In this document: in pieces, positions 53,746-64,000 of the stretch
Layout: each line of letters begins with the position of its first letter
Position numbering within the stretch: the stretch's first letter is position 1
Source: Pseudoalteromonas arctica
GTDB taxonomy: Bacteria; Pseudomonadota; Gammaproteobacteria; Enterobacterales; Alteromonadaceae
Assembly: GCF_012927645.1 (NCBI RefSeq)
Contig: NZ_JABBMT010000005.1
Span: forward strand, 1 to 64,000
Direction of reading: 5' to 3'
DNA: 64,000 bases
Notes under the pieces: generated by a model
What the model saw: only the letters and a program-made list of their open reading frames with translations
Database searches by the model: none
What the model was told of the DNA's origin: nothing
Translations under genes and position numbers: made by a program

Positions 53746-55261
53746 AAATATATACCAGCTTGTTCAATCACATACGGTTACTCAACCTGAGAAAATTGCG
53801 TGTATATATCAACAGATCCAAATTAACTACCAACAACTAATAAATAAGGTTGATTCTTTAGCTGCTGGCCTGACTCAGTTAGGAATTAAGCAAGGACATA
53901 AAGTTGCGTTATTTTGTCCAAATAACCTCGAGTTTACATATTGTTTATTAGCTGCGGCTAAACTGGGTATTGCGCTTGCGCCATTACCACTAACTCTCAA
54001 AGGACAGGCTTTATCAAAAGCGTTACAAGTAGCTGATTGCGAGTATGCTATAGCATGGATAAGTGTGGCTGAACAACTTGTTAATAATGATGTTTTAGCT
54101 ACCGACAATATAATTACGATAGGTGGCAATAGTGATAACTTGATTGATTTGGTCAATGTAATGTCTGCATCCACGGCGCAATATGATGAGTTTCCAGTAG
54201 AAAATATCAATTTACCTTATATTCTTACCATGACTTCAGGTTCTACTGGTCAACCTAAGCCAATAGTATTTACTCAAGCGACTAAAATTGTTCGCGCATT
54301 TGATGCGACGGCTCAGTATTACCAATTAGATAAAAGCGATGTGGTGTTGGTTTCAACACCTTTATACCATTCACTTGCACAGCGCTCTTTACTGATGCCA
54401 CTAATGTTGGGCGCAAGTGTAGTTATTTTACCCAAGTTCTCAGTTAATGCTTGGCTTGATGCAATCAATACTCATAAGATTAGTTTTTTATTTGCTGTTT
54501 CAAGCCAACTAAAAGCCTTGATCCCAGAGTTAGCAAAAGCGCAGTTAACAAGCTTGAAGTGTGTTGTATCATCTTCTGCAACGCTTGAAAGCGACGACAA
54601 AAAGTCACTGTTATTAGCCTTGAATTGCCGTTTCCATGAATGTTATGGGGCATCAGAAATGGGGGTGATCAGTGATTTTGATATAACCGAGCCGAATGTA
54701 CCGATCAATAGTGTAGGTAAGCCTTTACCAAATCTGAAAATAAAAATATGTGATGCTGAACGTAATACTTTGTCTAATGGTAATATCGGTGAAATAGCTT
54801 GTCGCTCACCAACTGCGTTTGCACAATATTATAACTTACCAGAGCAAACTGCGCAGAGTTACGACAGTGATGGTTATTTTTTTACTGGTGACCTTGGTTA
54901 TTTGGATGATGATAATTATCTTTATTATGTTGGTCGAACAAAAGAAGTTATTAAATCGGGCGGGATCAATGTTTACCCGAGCGATATTGAGTTGGTAACT
55001 AATTACTTACCTTGGATTGCTGAGTGTGCGGCTTTTGGAGTAAGTGATGATAAATTTGGAGAAGTCATTTTATTATCTTTTGTTTGTAATGATACTGCGC
55101 CAGTGAATGCAAAAATGCAGTTGCAAATGCATTTATTCAAAGAACTTACTGACTATCAGCAACCGCGAATTTTGTTTGAGATGAAAAGACTGCCAAAAAC
55201 CGAAATGGGTAAAATCCATAAACCGAGTATCAAGCAGGCATATCTAGAGAGTTGTAATTAA
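53735..55261 (+). CDS. Class I adenylate-forming acyl ligase
   Basis: The 508-residue enzyme has A3 TMTSGSTGQPKPIV, A5 ECYGASEMGV, A7 GYFFTGDLGYLDDDNYLYYVG, A8 GRTKEVIKSGGINVYPSDIE and the C-terminal LPKTEMGKIHKPSI with the catalytic Lys. These match acyl-CoA or acyl-ACP ligases rather than amino-acid adenylation domains; it therefore differs from the enzyme at 34198-35658. It overlaps pseG by 11 bases and is probably the loader of carrier protein 2. A short AAGCGT / ACGCTT hairpin lies over the stop, shared with the convergent gene. Confidence 0.85.
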   Translation: MHNKNIYQLVQSHTVTQPEKIACIYQQIQINYQQLINKVDSLAAGLTQLGIKQGHKVALFCPNNLEFTYCLLAAAKLGIALAPLPLTLKGQALSKALQVADCEYAIAWISVAEQLVNNDVLATDNIITIGGNSDNLIDLVNVMSASTAQYDEFPVENINLPYILTMTSGSTGQPKPIVFTQATKIVRAFDATAQYYQLDKSDVVLVSTPLYHSLAQRSLLMPLMLGASVVILPKFSVNAWLDAINTHKISFLFAVSSQLKALIPELAKAQLTSLKCVVSSSATLESDDKKSLLLALNCRFHECYGASEMGVISDFDITEPNVPINSVGKPLPNLKIKICDAERNTLSNGNIGEIACRSPTAFAQYYNLPEQTAQSYDSDGYFFTGDLGYLDDDNYLYYVGRTKEVIKSGGINVYPSDIELVTNYLPWIAECAAFGVSDDKFGEVILLSFVCNDTAPVNAKMQLQMHLFKELTDYQQPRILFEMKRLPKTEMGKIHKPSIKQAYLESCN

Positions 55262-55266
55262 GCGTA

Positions 55267-56403
55267 TTACACGCTTTCCCAGCCAAGTGTTTGTGTCGAA
55301 CGTTTAGCAGCAGCAAATAACTTTAAGCCATCTGCGGCGTGTTCTAAACCAAATACGTATGGTTGGTTATTTTCTTGCCCTAGTTGAAAACATTGTAAAT
55401 CTTCAGCGATGTCGCTGTATAAGTTTGCAAATGCTTCTACAAAACCAGTGGGGTGGCCTGGTTTCATGCGGTTATATCTAAATTGATGGGCGTAGTCGCA
55501 CTGACCCGCTCGGTCTAATATCTCTCGCCTACCATCATTAAAATTTAGTTCTAACTCATCGGGGTTGAGCTGTAACCATTTAGCACTTCCGGTATCTCCA
55601 TACACTCTGATCTGTAAACCGTTACGATGACCAATAGCCGTTTTTGACATCCACATGCTGCCTTTGACGCCACTGGCATACTTTACTAGCATTTGTACGT
55701 CATCGACTAAATTAGCATATTGAGAGTGGTTACTAAATTCAGCTAATGTGTGAGTTGGTTCCTCACCCAATAAAAAGCTACTTAGGTGATGAAGGTGAAC
55801 ACCTAAATCTAAGCAAATGGTTGGTACTTCAGCATCTCGCAGACGCCACGCCTGCGGTTGTGATGTTTTTCCCGCGATATCGGGGGGGCGGCGAAAGCCT
55901 TCTTGCGGCATTTCTAAGTGAATTTTTTGAATTGTTCCCAGCTTTCCTGAATTTATTAAATGCTTTAACTCACGTACCATTGCATAGCCACTGTAGTTAA
56001 AAGTAACAGCTAAAAATTGTTTCTTTGGATCATAATAAGGGCGAAGAGTTGCAATTTCTCGTGGTCCACAAACCATGGCTTTTTCACAAATTACGGGTAA
56101 TTTTTTTTCGAATAAATACTGTAAAACTTCTAAATGATGCGGTGTTGGAGTGAGCACTACAAAAGCATCAATGTGACCCTTTTCAGCTTCGACCATGTGC
56201 TTCCAATCATCGTAAACACGTTCTGCTGGGATCCCCCAATGAATACCTGTAGCTTGATTATTTTCTTGATTACGACAAAAGGCACCGGCAACAACTTGAA
56301 ATTTATTATCCATGTGAGCTGCGCAAAAGTGCACATAACCAACAGCTGACGTGTTACCCCCGCCAATAAAAGCAAGTTTGAAAGTCGGGTGAGTTTGTAA
56401 CAT
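55267..56403 (-). CDS. Gfo/Idh/MocA family oxidoreductase
   Basis: The 378-residue protein has an N-terminal Rossmann fold (LAFIGGGNTSAVGYVHFCA), the CEKAMVCGPREI segment (family EKP with a changed residue) and a C-terminal alpha/beta domain (CLDLGVHLHHLSSFLLGEE, with the conserved GxHxxH-like active-site pattern). It is an NAD(P)-dependent dehydrogenase of sugars. The ATG at 56403 is favoured by TTGAGG 7 bases upstream; the start at 56421 has no ribosome site. It follows pseC in a three-gene minus operon. Confidence 0.87.
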   Translation of the reverse strand: MLQTHPTFKLAFIGGGNTSAVGYVHFCAAHMDNKFQVVAGAFCRNQENNQATGIHWGIPAERVYDDWKHMVEAEKGHIDAFVVLTPTPHHLEVLQYLFEKKLPVICEKAMVCGPREIATLRPYYDPKKQFLAVTFNYSGYAMVRELKHLINSGKLGTIQKIHLEMPQEGFRRPPDIAGKTSQPQAWRLRDAEVPTICLDLGVHLHHLSSFLLGEEPTHTLAEFSNHSQYANLVDDVQMLVKYASGVKGSMWMSKTAIGHRNGLQIRVYGDTGSAKWLQLNPDELELNFNDGRREILDRAGQCDYAHQFRYNRMKPGHPTGFVEAFANLYSDIAEDLQCFQLGQENNQPYVFGLEHAADGLKLFAAAKRSTQTLGWESV

Positions 56404-56459
56404 AGTTGCCTCAAGGTTCATTAAATAATATGTTTATATCGTCAAAAAAGTTGAAAACT

Positions 56460-58690
<2,231 letters not shown>

Positions 58691-58787
58691 TCAATACTTT
58701 ACATACTTATTAAGTGTGTTAGCAAGCTCGGTACCAAGTTAATTTAGTTTAAACATGGTACAAAGTACAAAATTTGGCAAATTAAGC

Positions 58788-58793
58788 TATAAT
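58788..58793 (+). promoter_or_regulatory. Possible -10 element of flagellin 4
   Basis: A perfect TATAAT lies 28 bases before the flagellin 4 start; the -35 region is poor. No sigma-28 or correctly spaced sigma-54 site was found in this 209-base divergent region, so housekeeping expression is possible. Confidence 0.35.
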
Positions 58794-58821
58794 TTAACCA
58801 ATCAGTGTGTCGGAGCCTGTT

Positions 58822-59607
58822 ATGAAAATTCAATCACCAGCAACTAATTTTTTAAACCAAACACAGCAAACCAGCAATAAGCTCGCAGAGCAACTTGCTA
58901 CGGGTAAAAAAGTCAACTCTGCGGCAGATGATGCCGCTGCATTACAAATAATTAATAGATTAACCTCCCAGCAAGACGGTTACAGCCAAGCGGTGAATAA
59001 TGCCTATGATGGTATTTCTTATTCGCAAGCGACTGAGTCAAACTTGTCGGGTGTCAACGATGCTGTCTCGCGTATTCGAGAATTGTCCATCCAAGCAGGT
59101 AATGGCGCATTAAATGATAATGACCGTGCAGCATTGCAAGAAGAAGTAGTACAGTTACAAAGCCAAATTACCGAGACGTTTGAAAACGCAAACTTTGCAG
59201 GTAAACCATTGTTTGATGGTCAACCGGTGCCGTTTCAAGTTGGTCCAGGTGCGAATGCAAATCAAACGGTTACTCCTTCGGACGGTAGTTTTGCATCAGT
59301 AATATCCACAATTGATATTTCTACTCAAGCCGGTGCTCAAACAGCAATTGATATCAATGACCAAGCGGCGGACGAAATTAACGCCCAGCGAGCTGAATTA
59401 GGAGCTTTTCAGAATACTTTAGCAAGTACAATTAAAGGTTTAGGTACTCAGCAAGAAAATATTGCCGCGAGCCAAAGTCGTATCCAAGATACAGATTATG
59501 CTCAGGCGGTTTCACAGCAAGTATCAAATGATATTTTAGCACAAGCGTCAGTTGCACTGCGTGGACAAGCCAACCAATCGGCTGAATCTATTTTAGGGTT
59601 ACTTTAA
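58822..59607 (+). CDS. Flagellin 4, short and divergent
   Basis: The 261-residue protein has the conserved D0/D1 flagellin core (ATGKKVNSAADDAAALQI and YDGISYSQATESNLSGVNDA at the start; AASQSRIQDTDYAQAVSQQV and SILGLL at the end). Its first residues (MKIQSPATNFLNQTQQTSN) and very short middle differ from flagellins 1-3. The start at 58822 is supported by GGAG at -10; the upstream TTG (58807) is unlikely. It sits between the glycosylation island and flrA, away from the other flagellins. It may be a minor or proximal filament component (inference). Confidence 0.92.
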   Translation: MKIQSPATNFLNQTQQTSNKLAEQLATGKKVNSAADDAAALQIINRLTSQQDGYSQAVNNAYDGISYSQATESNLSGVNDAVSRIRELSIQAGNGALNDNDRAALQEEVVQLQSQITETFENANFAGKPLFDGQPVPFQVGPGANANQTVTPSDGSFASVISTIDISTQAGAQTAIDINDQAADEINAQRAELGAFQNTLASTIKGLGTQQENIAASQSRIQDTDYAQAVSQQVSNDILAQASVALRGQANQSAESILGLL

Positions 59608-59700
59608 TATTAATGATACAGCAGTAATTATTAAGTATTACTTGCAATTAGCTTAGTGTCTGTTTTTTGGCATCTATGTCAAAAAACTGCCGCTTTGTGC

Positions 59701-59728
59701 TTGCATCCCTGTCAAACTCGCTTACAAT
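59701..59728 (+). promoter_or_regulatory. Possible sigma-70 promoter of flrA
   Basis: TTGCAT (59701-59706), 16 bases and TACAAT (59723-59728) lie 43 bases before the flrA start. The master regulator is expected to be sigma-70-dependent, but these hexamers are only moderate matches. Confidence 0.4.
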
Positions 59729-59770
59729 TTAAATTATCAATAGCTTGTAGTAACTGTGGTTCGCTAAATA

Positions 59771-61207
59771 ATGATCTTGATTTTAGATAATAATAATAAC
59801 CGTGCGATTGGTTTACATGCTGCGCTTACCTTTATTGGTGAGGCAGTGCAACTGCTTGACGATGCGAGCCTTGAGCAAGAATGTGAAAAATACCAAAAGC
59901 AGTCATGTATGGTGATCCTCGGTGCATTGCAAAGTTTAGATCATGAAAGCGTGATCAAGCGCCATCCAACAATACCATTCCTATTAATTGGTGAAACCCT
60001 TAAACCACTGTTGAGCATTGCTAATGTAGTTGGCCTTATCTGTGAACCTTTTAACCATGATGTAACGACTCAATTACTGCATGATTGTCAGCAATACCAA
60101 CGCATGTTGCCAAGCGATCACAAGCATCATAAGCCACATAAGTCGTTTGATGGTTTAGTTGGCGAAACAGAAGCGGTTAAAGATGTACGCTTTTTAATTG
60201 AACAAGTAGCGAAAACGGATGCCAATGTTTTGATTTTAGGTGAGTCAGGTACAGGTAAAGAAGTGGTTGCGCGTAATGTTCATTTACTGTCAAAACGTAA
60301 TACTGGGCCATTTGTGCCTGTTAACTGTGGTGCTATTCCGGCAGAATTACTTGAAAGTGAGTTATTCGGTCACGAAAAAGGGGCATTTACTGGGGCTATT
60401 TCTGCTCGCAAAGGCCGCTTTGAGCTAGCTCAAGGCGGGACGTTGTTTTTAGATGAAATTGGCGATATGCCGCTGCAAATGCAAGTAAAGTTATTGCGAG
60501 TGTTGCAAGAGCGAAGCTATGAGCGGGTTGGGGGGACAAAACCAATTCAAGCCGATGTAAGAGTGATTGCTGCTACACATCGTGATCTTGAACAAATGAT
60601 AGAGCAAGGAAGCTTTCGCGAAGATTTATACTATCGACTCAATGTTTTTCCTATCGAAAACCCATCTCTTGCAGAGCGCGCCGATGATATTCCACTATTA
60701 TTAAAAGAATTAATGCGCCGTATTAGTGAGCAAAGTGGCACTACCGCTAAATTCACCGAGCGTGCAATTGATAGTTTAAAAGAGCACACATGGCCGGGTA
60801 ATATTCGCGAGTTAGCTAACTTAGTTGAGCGTATGGTGATCATGTTGCCAGATAAAGTAGTTGATATTCCTGATCTGCCTGCTAAATACCGTTATATTGA
60901 AGTCGATGCTTATGAACCTCAATACCCTGAAGAACTGCTAGAACGTGATGCGTTTAATGATATTTTCAGTACTGGTTTTAGTGATTATGACGATGAGTCA
61001 GAAGTAGAAGCAACTCAGCCATCGGCAGATCTTTTACCCGACGAAGGGATTGAGCTGAAAGATTATTTAGCTGAATTAGAGGTCAGTTTGATCACCCAAG
61101 CGTTGGAGCGTTATGATTATGTTGTTGCGCGTGCCGCAGAAATTCTCGGCGTACGCCGCACAACCTTAGTTGAAAAAATGAAAAAATATAACCTATCACG
61201 AGATTGA
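59771..61207 (+). CDS. flrA: Sigma-54-dependent flagellar master regulator FlrA (FleQ family)
   Basis: The 478-residue protein has a FleQ-type N-terminal domain (1-about 120; no canonical phosphoacceptor Asp) and a central AAA+ domain. The AAA+ domain contains Walker A GESGTGKE, the sigma-54 contact loop GAFTGAI, Walker [13 protein letters not shown] and the R-finger region [15 protein letters not shown]-terminal Fis-type helix-turn-helix follows ([17 protein letters not shown]). In Vibrio and Pseudomonas it binds c-di-GMP and switches on the flr/flh/fli class II genes. The sigma-54 site before flrB in this window fits as a target. Confidence 0.95.
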   Translation: MILILDNNNNRAIGLHAALTFIGEAVQLLDDASLEQECEKYQKQSCMVILGALQSLDHESVIKRHPTIPFLLIGETLKPLLSIANVVGLICEPFNHDVTTQLLHDCQQYQRMLPSDHKHHKPHKSFDGLVGETEAVKDVRFLIEQVAKTDANVLILGESGTGKEVVARNVHLLSKRNTGPFVPVNCGAIPAELLESELFGHEKGAFTGAISARKGRFELAQGGTLFLDEIGDMPLQMQVKLLRVLQERSYERVGGTKPIQADVRVIAATHRDLEQMIEQGSFREDLYYRLNVFPIENPSLAERADDIPLLLKELMRRISEQSGTTAKFTERAIDSLKEHTWPGNIRELANLVERMVIMLPDKVVDIPDLPAKYRYIEVDAYEPQYPEELLERDAFNDIFSTGFSDYDDESEVEATQPSADLLPDEGIELKDYLAELEVSLITQALERYDYVVARAAEILGVRRTTLVEKMKKYNLSRD

Positions 61208-61623
61208 GCAGCTATTTTTCATCCTTGTAGCAGCGATTTCACATCGCGTTCTGTCTTACATTGAGTGCTGTAAACCAGCACAGAACAAATCTGAGCCTAC
61301 ACGAATCTATTGGCGTCGAACTTGCTTCGCCCATGTGTTGTTAGTTGTACATTCCTTGACGCGCTAAAGCACGACAATTAGCTCTGTGTTTGCAAATCGT
61401 TACTTCATTTTTACCACCGAGGCGCTGCGCGCTACACTGAGCTTAAAATTGCTAGGACTCTAATCTCTTTCTCTTTGAACTCGGAGTTCTCTGTGGTGGA
61501 TCAATCGTTTAAAGATTTATTACACAATGAGAAGACAATGAGAGTAAATGAGAAGAAAAAATACAACGGGCTTTTCATACCTTAAAATTTAATATCTTTA
61601 TTTTTACCTCATAAGCCTAGCTC
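61208..61623. repeat. Structured, REP-like gene-free interval between flrA and tag
   Basis: These 416 bases contain no convincing ORF. They hold several short inverted repeats: GCGAT-TTCAC-ATCGC (61233-61247) inside a GTAG.AGCG...CGCG context; GTGCTG-TAAAC-CAGCAC (61265-61281), enclosed by GTTCT (from 61248) / AGAAC (to 61286); GGCG/CGCC around 61310-61332; and a segment bounded by CCACC (about 61421) and GGTGG (about 61495). The composition is more GC-rich and unlike the neighbouring genes. It looks like interspersed repeats, and the ends of the two convergent genes probably terminate inside. Confidence 0.5.
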
Positions 61624-62217
61624 CTAAACCGAGTTTTTTTCAATAATCTCTGCTTTACGAAAACAATCATTACTGTGGTCGTTAACCATACCACAGGCCT
61701 GCATATGGGCGTACACTGTGGTTGGACCTAAAAACTTAAATCCTCGTTTTTTTAAATCTTTTGCAAATGCAGTTGAGGCCTCGGTAATTGCAGGGTAGTC
61801 ACTCAGTTTATCTAACTCATTCACTAACGGCTTACCACCTACAAATTGCCATTGATAGTTACTAAAGCTGCCAAACTTTTGTTGGATATCAATGAAGCGC
61901 TTTGCATTATTAATAGTCGCTGCAATTTTTAAGCGGTTGCGAACGATCCCTTCATCAAGCATTAATCGTTCAACATCGTGCTCGTTCATTTGTGCGACTT
62001 TTTCTACATCAAAATCCAAAAAAGCACGGCGGTAACCATCGCGTTTTTTTAAAATCGTATACCAACTTAATCCCGCTTGCGCTGATTCAAGGGTAATAAA
62101 TTCAAATAGAGTTTGGTCATCATATACTGGGATCCCCCATTCATCATCGTGATAGGCAACATAGTCCTCTTTACTGGTATCGAGCCAAGGGCAGCGACAT
62201 AAATTTGTTGAACTCAT
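61624..62217 (-). CDS. tag: DNA-3-methyladenine glycosylase I
   Basis: The 197-residue protein has the Tag N-terminal zinc segment (CRCPWLDTSKEDYVAYHDDE, with CPW...YHDxEWG) and LESAQAGLSWYTILKKRDGY. The C-terminal zinc ligands lie in HMQACGMVNDHSNDCF. It excises 3-methyladenine from DNA. It is unrelated to motility and sits, on the opposite strand, between flrA and flrB, which are usually adjacent in related flagellar loci. Confidence 0.95.
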   Translation of the reverse strand: MSSTNLCRCPWLDTSKEDYVAYHDDEWGIPVYDDQTLFEFITLESAQAGLSWYTILKKRDGYRRAFLDFDVEKVAQMNEHDVERLMLDEGIVRNRLKIAATINNAKRFIDIQQKFGSFSNYQWQFVGGKPLVNELDKLSDYPAITEASTAFAKDLKKRGFKFLGPTTVYAHMQACGMVNDHSNDCFRKAEIIEKNSV

Positions 62218-62306
62218 AGTGTCTACTCGCTTTATTTATTTTAGATTGTCATTTTTTTGTCGCGTTATTTATACTCTAAGAAACTGAAATTAATCAATTT
62301 AATTGT

Positions 62307-62322
62307 TGGTACAATTTGTGCA
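62307..62322 (+). promoter_or_regulatory. Sigma-54 promoter of flrBC
   Basis: TGGTACAATTTGTGCA has GG and GC at the exact 10-base spacing with TGGTAC at -24 and GTGCA at -12, 36 bases before the flrB ATG. In Vibrio cholerae flrBC is a sigma-54/FlrA-dependent class II operon. Confidence 0.8.
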
Positions 62323-62357
62323 TTTAGCTAGTTAGATCCTGTAAACGAGAATGCATT

Positions 62358-63470
62358 ATGGCCTTAGCTAATGTCTTAAAACCACAATTTATCACAGCGG
62401 CCCAGTATAACCCATGCTTACAGCAAGAAGAGTACATTGGTGAATTAAGTGAATTGCGCCAACAAGCGAGTTGGTTAAGTCACTTAGTTGATACCATGCC
62501 AGCAGGTGTGGTTGTGCTTGATGGTCGCGGTTTGATTGCAAAAGCTAATCAAATCGCAACAGATATGCTTGGGGAGCCACTCGAAGGTGAAAAGTGGTTC
62601 AGCATTATTCAGCGATCGTTTCGGCCCCACCAAGATGATGGTCATGAAGTATCGCTCAAAGATGGTCGCTTAATAAAGTTAGAAATAACGGCATTAGCGC
62701 CAGAGCCAGGGCAATTAATATTAATGACTGACTTAACTGAAACGCGTCGTTTACAAACACGCGTTGCACATATGCAACGTTTAAGTGCACTGGGTAAAAT
62801 GGTGGCGTCGCTCGCACATCAAGTTCGAACACCACTGTCGGCTGCGATTTTGTATGCTGCTAATTTAGGTTCAAAGCGGTTGCCCGAAAGCTCACGAGGC
62901 AATTTTCATACTAAGTTGATGTCGCGTTTAAAAGATCTCGAAACTCAAGTAAACGATATGTTGTTGTTCGCTAAAAGTGGCGATCAGCAAGTCGTTGAAC
63001 ATGTTTCCATGCAACAATTATTAACTGAAGTGAAAACTGGCGCTGATGCTATGGTCGCGCTTAATAATAGTGAACTTGAAGTTAGTTTACCTGAGCCTGA
63101 TATCGAGATCATGGGTAATAAAACTGCGCTTGCCAGTGCCATTCAAAACCTTATTCACAATAGTATTCAAGTCATTGGCAGTAATGCACTCGTTCAATTA
63201 AGTGCGCAGCGGGATGTGAGTGACCCCGAGCTAGTGTGTATTACTGTAAGTGACAACGGTCCTGGGGTCGATTTAAGCTTACTTGATAAATTATTTGAAC
63301 CATTTTTTACTACGCGAAGCCAAGGCACTGGTTTAGGTTTAGCAGTGGTAAGTTCAGTCGCAAATGCACACCAAGGACGCGTTGCAGTAACGAACAATGC
63401 TCAAGGCGGAGCCTGCTTTAGTTTACTGTTACCTATTTGTACAAAGTCAACATCGGCGGAGGCAATATGA
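62358..63470 (+). CDS. flrB: Flagellar sensor histidine kinase FlrB (FleS-like)
   Basis: The 370-residue cytoplasmic kinase has no membrane segment. A PAS domain spans about residues 35-130 (LVDTMPAGVVVLDGRGLI). The HisKA box is LGKMVASLAHQVRTPLSAAI with phosphoacceptor His154. The HATPase domain has NLIHNSIQ, DNGPGV, FEPFFTTRSQGTGLGLAVV. It phosphorylates FlrC. The stop overlaps the flrC start by ATGA. Confidence 0.95.
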   Translation: MALANVLKPQFITAAQYNPCLQQEEYIGELSELRQQASWLSHLVDTMPAGVVVLDGRGLIAKANQIATDMLGEPLEGEKWFSIIQRSFRPHQDDGHEVSLKDGRLIKLEITALAPEPGQLILMTDLTETRRLQTRVAHMQRLSALGKMVASLAHQVRTPLSAAILYAANLGSKRLPESSRGNFHTKLMSRLKDLETQVNDMLLFAKSGDQQVVEHVSMQQLLTEVKTGADAMVALNNSELEVSLPEPDIEIMGNKTALASAIQNLIHNSIQVIGSNALVQLSAQRDVSDPELVCITVSDNGPGVDLSLLDKLFEPFFTTRSQGTGLGLAVVSSVANAHQGRVAVTNNAQGGACFSLLLPICTKSTSAEAI

Positions 63471-64000
63471 ACAACACGATTTTAGTGGTTGAAGATGATG
63501 CAGGGCTACGTGAAGCCTTGATTGATACGCTTGAAATGTCTGGAATAGATTGCGTTGCAGCTGACAGTGCCGAGCAAGCTATGGTGCTACTTAAAAAAGA
63601 CAGCTTTTCGCTAGTTGTAAGCGATGTGCAAATGGGCGCGATGAGTGGTCTTGATTTACTGCGTAGCATTAATCTTAATTACCCTGATCTACCGGTTTTA
63701 ATGATGACAGCGTATGCGACTATTGATGATGCTGTTGAGGCTATGCGGTTAGGGGCAATTGACTATATGGCCAAACCGTTTGCGCCCGAAGTGCTACTTA
63801 ATATGGTCAGCCGTTATCTACCTGAGCCAGAAAAAGAAACGGATGGCCCGATTGTCGCTGATCCGAGTAGTATTCAGCTATTAGAACTTGCAAGTCGGGT
63901 TGCTAAATCGGATGCCAGTGTAATGGTGCTTGGTCCTAGTGGCTCAGGTAAAGAAGTACTCGCACGCTTTATCCATGATAAATCAGCTCGCGCAGAGCAG
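63467..64000 (+). CDS. flrC: Sigma-54-dependent response regulator FlrC (3'-truncated by the window)
   Basis: The first 178 residues are visible. A receiver domain (1-about 120) carries the acidic pair in VVEDDAG, phosphoacceptor Asp53 in VVSDVQM, the switch Thr in MMTAYAT and the Lys in YMAKPFAP. The AAA+ domain starts at about 140 with Walker A GPSGSGKE. The ATG at 63467 overlaps flrB by ATGA and has GGAGG upstream. When phosphorylated it activates the class III sigma-54 genes such as flgB, flgF and core flagellin. The gene runs past the window end. Confidence 0.95.
   Translation, partial: MNNTILVVEDDAGLREALIDTLEMSGIDCVAADSAEQAMVLLKKDSFSLVVSDVQMGAMSGLDLLRSINLNYPDLPVLMMTAYATIDDAVEAMRLGAIDYMAKPFAPEVLLNMVSRYLPEPEKETDGPIVADPSSIQLLELASRVAKSDASVMVLGPSGSGKEVLARFIHDKSARAEQ

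Overview
The window looks like the polar-flagellum locus of a marine gammaproteobacterium of the Alteromonadales type. Pseudoalteromonas is my best guess and Shewanella or Vibrio relatives are the alternatives. The reasons are the gene order flgN-flgM-flgA / cheV-cheR-flgBCDE-flgFGHIJ-flgKL-flagellins-flaG-fliD-fliS ... flrA-flrBC, the AT-rich composition, and the sigma-54/FlrA-FlrC plus sigma-28/FlgM logic written into the promoters. The genus is inferred; nothing in the window names it.

Layout. (1) 1-5756: the 3' part of a giant Ig-like repeat surface protein whose beginning lies upstream. (2) 5885-20311: flagellar early and middle genes. The flgN/flgM/flgA group is on the minus strand, and cheV, cheR and flgB-flgL are on the plus strand. 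Good sigma-54 sites precede flgB, flgF and flgJ, and a near-perfect sigma-28 site precedes flgM. (3) 20663-26906: three tandem flagellins, flaG, fliD, fliS and a short fliT-like gene. (4) 26916-58612: a roughly 32-kb glycosylation island with about 29 genes. It begins with a Maf-type flagellin glycosyltransferase and ends with pseC/pseB. (5) 58822-64000: a fourth, shorter and divergent flagellin, the master regulator flrA, a tag DNA glycosylase gene with a structured intergenic region, then flrB and the start of flrC.

How the island appears to work. The pseudaminic acid steps are pseB and pseC, then a pseG gene fused to a GNAT (PseH-like) domain, then pseI. There is no classical pseF; an SpsF-like nucleotidyltransferase divergent from pseI is the best candidate for CMP activation. 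Maf would transfer the sugar to flagellin. An 18-gene minus-strand operon with tightly coupled start/stop codons (49596 down to 32387) encodes a second, unfamiliar sugar route. It holds a GmhA-like isomerase, a kinase/nucleotidyltransferase fusion in the order opposite to HldE, a second nucleotidyltransferase, two epimerases, three thiamine-diphosphate enzyme subunits, an SDR, an MDR dehydrogenase and methyltransferases. It ends in an amino-acid-type adenylation enzyme, a carrier protein, a cysteine-cluster protein and an AAC(3)-like acyltransferase. A second carrier protein plus ligase pair is embedded in the pseI operon. My reading, which is inference, is that the flagellins carry acylated and methylated nonulosonate together with, or extended by, a branched-chain or heptose-like sugar acylated from carrier proteins.

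No tRNA, rRNA, CRISPR array, transposase or integrase was recognised.
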